Origin: Candidatus Zhuqueibacterota bacterium 4484_87
GTDB taxonomy: Bacteria; Zhuqueibacterota; Zhuqueibacteria; Thermofontimicrobiales; Thermofontimicrobiaceae
Direction of reading: 5' to 3'
DNA: 9,601 nucleotides
Assembly: GCA_002085355.1 (NCBI GenBank)
Contig: NATN01000068.1
Coordinates: 1 to 9,601, forward strand
The position numbers and the translations under genes are program-made. How positions within the stretch are numbered: the first letter of the stretch is position 1; each line of letters starts with the position of its first letter. Under the pieces are notes generated by a model. That model saw nothing but the letters and a program-made list of their open reading frames with translations. It was not told where the DNA came from and ran no database searches. Positions 7,027 to 9,601 of the stretch are shown here, piece after piece.

Positions 7027-8451
7027 CTAAACAAAACGCAATGCGTGAGCGGTCATAATTCTCCGCCTCCGTACAAAATCTCTTGGATTGGTAATTCCCT
7101 GACCTGTCGGAGAGGCAATGGTATGAGAAAAAGAACCCTCCCCGGTCATCCCACCGTTTCCCCGCAGGGAGCCGCCATTTATGACCAGCACATCAGTTTT
7201 TAATTTTTTGGAAAAAATAGTCGCTCGAGTCAAATCCTGAGTAAAAATACTTGCCGTGTGCTCAAAGCCGTGCTCCGCTTTCAAGCTACATTCTAATCCA
7301 TCTTCAAAATTTTTTACGCGAACGACCGGAATGCAAGAAGTCATCTGCTCGGCAACCACCCAGGGATGATCACGATCTGTCTCGCCAAAAAGCATAGGCA
7401 CATCCTCGGATATCGTCATCCCCAAATCGCGAGCAAGCACGTTAGCATTTTTGCCGACATGCTTCCTGCTGATAAAATAATGCTTTCCGTTTTTCTCCAG
7501 GGCTTTTTGCGCTAACTGATCCATTTGGGAGCCGACCAGTTTTTTATTTCCCTGCTTTTCAAACAAACGCATGAATTCATTGAACACTGAGTCAACAACA
7601 AAAATTTCTTTCTCTGCAATGCAAAGAATATTATTGTCAAAACTGGCGCTTTCAGTGATCTCTTTGACTGCCAATTGCAGATCAGCAGTCTCATCCACTA
7701 ACACAGGCGGATTGCCGGGACCTGCAGCAACGATGGGCTTGCTGAATTTCATCGCGGCTTCTACAACACCAGGTCCTCCGGTCACCGAAAGCAATTTTGT
7801 CTTTGGATGGCCAAACATGACCTGCGCTGATTCCAGTGTAGGCTCGGCAACACAAGTAACAAGATTCTCCGGTCCCCCTTCTTTGACAATATATTGATTG
7901 CAGCGCTGAATGACCAATGCGTTCAATCTTTTTGCTACCGGATGCGGGTTAAAAACAATGGTGTTTCCACCAGAGAGTTGAGAGATGATGTTTTCCAGCA
8001 TCGTGGGACTGGGATGTGTGCTCGGAGAAATATTCCCGATCACGCCCCATGGGGAAAATTCGTCAATCGCCAGACCGAATTTACCGGAATGAGCGCTTGG
8101 CTGCAAAAATTCCACTCCGGAAGCGTATTTTGCCACGTTGATGTGTTTGGTAATTTTGTGCTCAACGCGGCCCATGCCGGTTTGTTCCACTGCCATGCGG
8201 GAAAATTCTTCTTTGAAATCCATTGCCACGCGACGAACTGCGTCCACGAATCGCTTGCGATCCTGAATGTCAAATTCCTCATATTTCAGAAAAGCTTGGC
8301 TCGCCGCTTCAATCGCATCATTCATGTCGTCAAATACGCCCCAGTCGCCTTTTGGGCTCTGGTTGGTTGTTACGCTTTTGTCGCCGACGACATTTTGGAC
8401 AACATTTTGAACGATTTTTTGTATTTCTTCTTCGCTAATATTCACGTACAT
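7027..8451 (-). CDS. pduP: CoA-acylating aldehyde dehydrogenase, PduP/EutE type, with N-terminal encapsulation peptide
   Basis: Oxidises an aldehyde (here most likely lactaldehyde) with NAD+ and CoA to the acyl-CoA inside the compartment. The 474 residues compare with about 464 for Salmonella PduP. The first 22 residues form a short amphipathic helix with a small internal repeat (IVQNVVQNVV), followed by a polar linker to about 35; this is the usual BMC targeting signal. The catalytic domain has FSPWGVIGNISPSTHPSPT (132-150), the Rossmann SVTGGPGVV (222-230), AAGPGNPPVLVDETADL and the catalytic Cys277 in ASFDNNILCIAEKE, close to ASFDNNLPCIAEKE of PduP. The C-terminal region has NGGSLRGNGGMTGEGSFSHTIASPTGQG. 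A weak AAGAG site precedes the ATG, 16 bases after a BMC-H gene. The family assignment is firm; the symbol reflects the PduP-like N-terminus, while the true substrate is inferred from the neighbouring aldolase. Confidence 0.95.
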   Translation of the reverse strand: MYVNISEEEIQKIVQNVVQNVVGDKSVTTNQSPKGDWGVFDDMNDAIEAASQAFLKYEEFDIQDRKRFVDAVRRVAMDFKEEFSRMAVEQTGMGRVEHKITKHINVAKYASGVEFLQPSAHSGKFGLAIDEFSPWGVIGNISPSTHPSPTMLENIISQLSGGNTIVFNPHPVAKRLNALVIQRCNQYIVKEGGPENLVTCVAEPTLESAQVMFGHPKTKLLSVTGGPGVVEAAMKFSKPIVAAGPGNPPVLVDETADLQLAVKEITESASFDNNILCIAEKEIFVVDSVFNEFMRLFEKQGNKKLVGSQMDQLAQKALEKNGKHYFISRKHVGKNANVLARDLGMTISEDVPMLFGETDRDHPWVVAEQMTSCIPVVRVKNFEDGLECSLKAEHGFEHTASIFTQDLTRATIFSKKLKTDVLVINGGSLRGNGGMTGEGSFSHTIASPTGQGITNPRDFVRRRRIMTAHALRFV

Positions 8452-8467
8452 GGCTCTTTTTCAGTTA

Positions 8468-8770
8468 TTATTTTTTACGTTTTGTTGTTTGTGCGGAGAC
8501 ATCGATCGGGAAAGTTGGTACTAATTTATCCGAAGGTCGCGGAATGACCGTTTGTCCCTGAACTTCTCCGATTTGTGAAGCTGCTGCAACGCCGGCTTCC
8601 ACAGCCGCTTTCACCGCAGCCACGTCACCGCGGACGATAATATTAACTTTGCCGCCGCCGACTCGCAGCCAGTCCCCCAATGTTACATTTGCCGCTTTTA
8701 CGGCTGCATCAGCAGCTTCCATCGCTGTGGCAAATCCTAAAGTCTCGATGACACCTAACGCTTCTTGCAT
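8468..8770 (-). CDS. BMC-H hexameric shell protein with GGG pore and basic C-terminal tail
   Basis: A 100-residue single BMC-domain protein. It has ALGVIETLGFATAMEAADAA (4-23), VKAANVTLGDW, pore loop RVGGGKV (36-42), IIVRGDVAAVKAAVEAG and VIPRPSDKL. About 10 residues beyond the usual end form a polar, basic tail finishing in TTKRKK, which could face the cytosol or a partner protein; that is inference. AGGAG lies about nine bases before the ATG. It lies between another BMC-H gene and the aldehyde dehydrogenase. Confidence 0.95.
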   Translation of the reverse strand: MQEALGVIETLGFATAMEAADAAVKAANVTLGDWLRVGGGKVNIIVRGDVAAVKAAVEAGVAAASQIGEVQGQTVIPRPSDKLVPTFPIDVSAQTTKRKK

Positions 8771-8780
8771 GGCTTATCTC

Positions 8781-9059
8781 CTATTTCTTGATTCCGATTA
8801 GATTAAAAACATCCTCGTGTGCCGAAGCAATCACATTTGCGCAAATGAGCTCACCCACTTTGGCCGCTGCCTCAGCTCCGGCTTCGATTGAAGATTTGAC
8901 GGCTCCGACTTCACCGCGAACCACCGCAGTCACATAGCCACCGCCAATTTCTACTTTCTTCACCAGATCAACATCTGCAGCTTTCAACATGGCATCGATC
9001 GCCATAATGCTGCCTGTATTTCCTCTGGTTTCCACAAAACCTAATGCCACTTTTGCCAT
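8781..9059 (-). CDS. BMC-H hexameric shell protein with GGG pore
   Basis: A 92-residue single BMC-domain protein: ALGFVETRGNTGSIMAIDAM (5-24), LKAADVDLVKK, pore loop EIGGGYV (37-43), AVVRGEVGAVKSSIEAGAEAA and the C-terminal SAHEDVFNLIG, which recalls CcmK-type endings. The strongest ribosome site among the shell genes, GGAGG (9067-9071), lies seven bases before its ATG, so it may be the most abundant facet protein; that is inference. The next BMC-H gene follows after 10 bases. Confidence 0.95.
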   Translation of the reverse strand: MAKVALGFVETRGNTGSIMAIDAMLKAADVDLVKKVEIGGGYVTAVVRGEVGAVKSSIEAGAEAAAKVGELICANVIASAHEDVFNLIGIKK

Positions 9060-9091
9060 TATCTTTCCTCCAAATATGTCATTAAAAAATG

Positions 9092-9409
9092 TTATTCAAA
9101 CCGAATAGTGAGTTGTTTTTGTTTGATTGCCTCCCGTGCTTTGGGAGTGACAATTGTTCCTTTGGGGACGATGATTTCTCCGGCCAATTCATGCAATCGA
9201 AGAATATGATTTTCTGTCAAAATCGGCGTCTTATAGCTGCTCATATCGATCTTTTCGGATTTGGTTCGTATGCCGGTTGTCCCTGTTGATTGGGCTGAAT
9301 GGTTACTGGGCTCACCAGAAGAAATGACCTGAATGCCCCGTTTTTCCAGTTCAGCGACAACCTCGCGCGCGACCATTTGAATAATTTTTTCCAGAGAAAT
9401 TTGCTCCAA
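9092..9409 (-). CDS. Small BMC-associated protein: EP-like helix plus EutT N-terminal-like module
   Basis: 105 residues of unestablished function. Three parts are visible. Residues 3-25 are predicted amphipathic helix (ISLEKIIQMVAREVVAELEK), like the encapsulation peptides of BMC cargo. Residues 27-58 are a polar Ser/Thr-rich linker. Residues 60-105 form a compact module with TPILTENHILRLHEL and EIIVPKGTIVTPKAREAI. The last part closely resembles, from memory, the start of E. coli EutT (ITEAWLR, EIHLPADARLTPSARELL, LRIKF), but no cobalamin adenosyltransferase catalytic domain follows, so this is not EutT. It could be a scaffold or adaptor joining cargo to shell; that is inference. The start is TTG at 9409, supported by AGGG seven bases upstream; the next in-frame ATG (codon 12) would remove half the helix. 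It lies 24 bases after a BMC-P gene and 32 before a BMC-H gene. Confidence 0.82.
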   Translation of the reverse strand: MEQISLEKIIQMVAREVVAELEKRGIQVISSGEPSNHSAQSTGTTGIRTKSEKIDMSSYKTPILTENHILRLHELAGEIIVPKGTIVTPKAREAIKQKQLTIRFE

Positions 9410-9433
9410 ATCACTACCCTGCTAATTTAATGT

Positions 9434-9601
9434 CTATTTTTTGTAAAAATCTTTTTTTCCGGAAGAGACGATATCGACAACGCCGATAATTGAATTGTCC
9501 GTACAAACGCCCTTTGTCTGGCTGGTCATTCGCGCCGATGAAGATGAACAGGTAAGAACGATATCTCCGAATTTAGAGTTGACTGTATCAATGCAGGCGT
9601 A
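9434..9601 (-). CDS. BMC-P pentameric vertex protein (EutN/CcmL family), 5' end outside the window
   Basis: The last 55 codons and TAG stop of a fourth EutN/CcmL pentamer gene. The visible part reads ACIDTVNSKFGDIVLTCSSSSARMTSQT, then TDNSIIGVVDIV and a lysine-rich end, SSGKKDFYKK. The GDIVL, SSSARMTSQT and IIGVVDIV segments align with the C-terminal two thirds of canonical BMC-P proteins. About 35 N-terminal residues should lie beyond the window. Two cysteines sit in the visible part. It is not identical to the other three BMC-P proteins. Confidence 0.9.
   Translation of the reverse strand, partial: YACIDTVNSKFGDIVLTCSSSSARMTSQTKGVCTDNSIIGVVDIVSSGKKDFYKK

Noticed and set aside
7894..8547. 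Plus-strand open frame of 217 codons opposite the aldehyde dehydrogenase 5' end.
   Set aside because: It is antisense to the highly conserved PduP-like coding sequence and spans the junction with the BMC-H gene; a chance open frame is the simplest explanation.
9092..9409. Annotation of the 105-residue protein as EutT adenosyltransferase.
   Set aside because: Only the short N-terminal EutT-like segment is present, at the C-terminal end, and no catalytic domain follows.

Overview
All recognisable genes lie on the minus strand and are packed into what looks like one long operon, transcribed from the high-coordinate end towards position 1. It is a bacterial microcompartment (BMC) locus for deoxy-sugar breakdown: shell proteins, a lumen aldehyde dehydrogenase, a redox pair and the sugar enzymes. 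By content it resembles the aldolase-based fucose/rhamnose BMCs first described in Planctomycetes and Verrucomicrobia (PVM type) and related loci in other phyla. It differs in carrying a PduS/PduT pair, which I associate with vitamin B12-dependent Pdu compartments. Base composition is moderate, with no strong strand or codon anomaly by eye. The phylum cannot be fixed from the sequence: PVC-group, Calditrichota/KSB1-like or Latescibacterota-like bacteria all fit.

Layout in transcription order. First come a partial BMC-P pentamer gene cut by the window edge (9601-9434) and a 105-residue protein with a helix-like N-terminus and a EutT-like C-terminal module (9409-9092). Two BMC-H hexamer genes follow (9059-8781 and 8770-8468), then a PduP-type CoA-acylating aldehyde dehydrogenase (8451-7027) and a third BMC-H (6983-6708). 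Next are three different BMC-P genes (6690-6421, 6406-6143, 6129-5851), a PduS-like flavo/Fe-S protein (5854-4550) and a PduT-like tandem BMC-T (4553-3993). The series ends with a class II aldolase with a C-terminal tail (3942-3148), an acetate-kinase-family enzyme with altered active-site residues (3135-1945) and L-fucose isomerase (1786 to the window edge, about 10 residues short of its end).

Inferred pathway. FucI converts L-fucose to L-fuculose (and could act on D-arabinose). A kinase outside the window would make fuculose-1-phosphate, which the aldolase splits into dihydroxyacetone phosphate and lactaldehyde inside the shell. The aldehyde dehydrogenase oxidises lactaldehyde to lactyl-CoA. 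A phosphotransacylase such as PduL (not in this window) would form the acyl phosphate, and the divergent kinase would recover ATP. PduS and PduT could carry electrons from lumen NADH through the shell. No glycyl-radical enzyme or B12-dependent diol dehydratase is present here.

The general system is a known class. The less ordinary points are the redox pair without visible B12 enzymes, the substituted kinase active site, the 105-residue protein, and the large set of shell paralogues (at least three BMC-H, one BMC-T and four BMC-P). The only gap over 100 bases is 1787-1944. No RNA genes, mobile elements, CRISPR arrays or clear terminators were seen.
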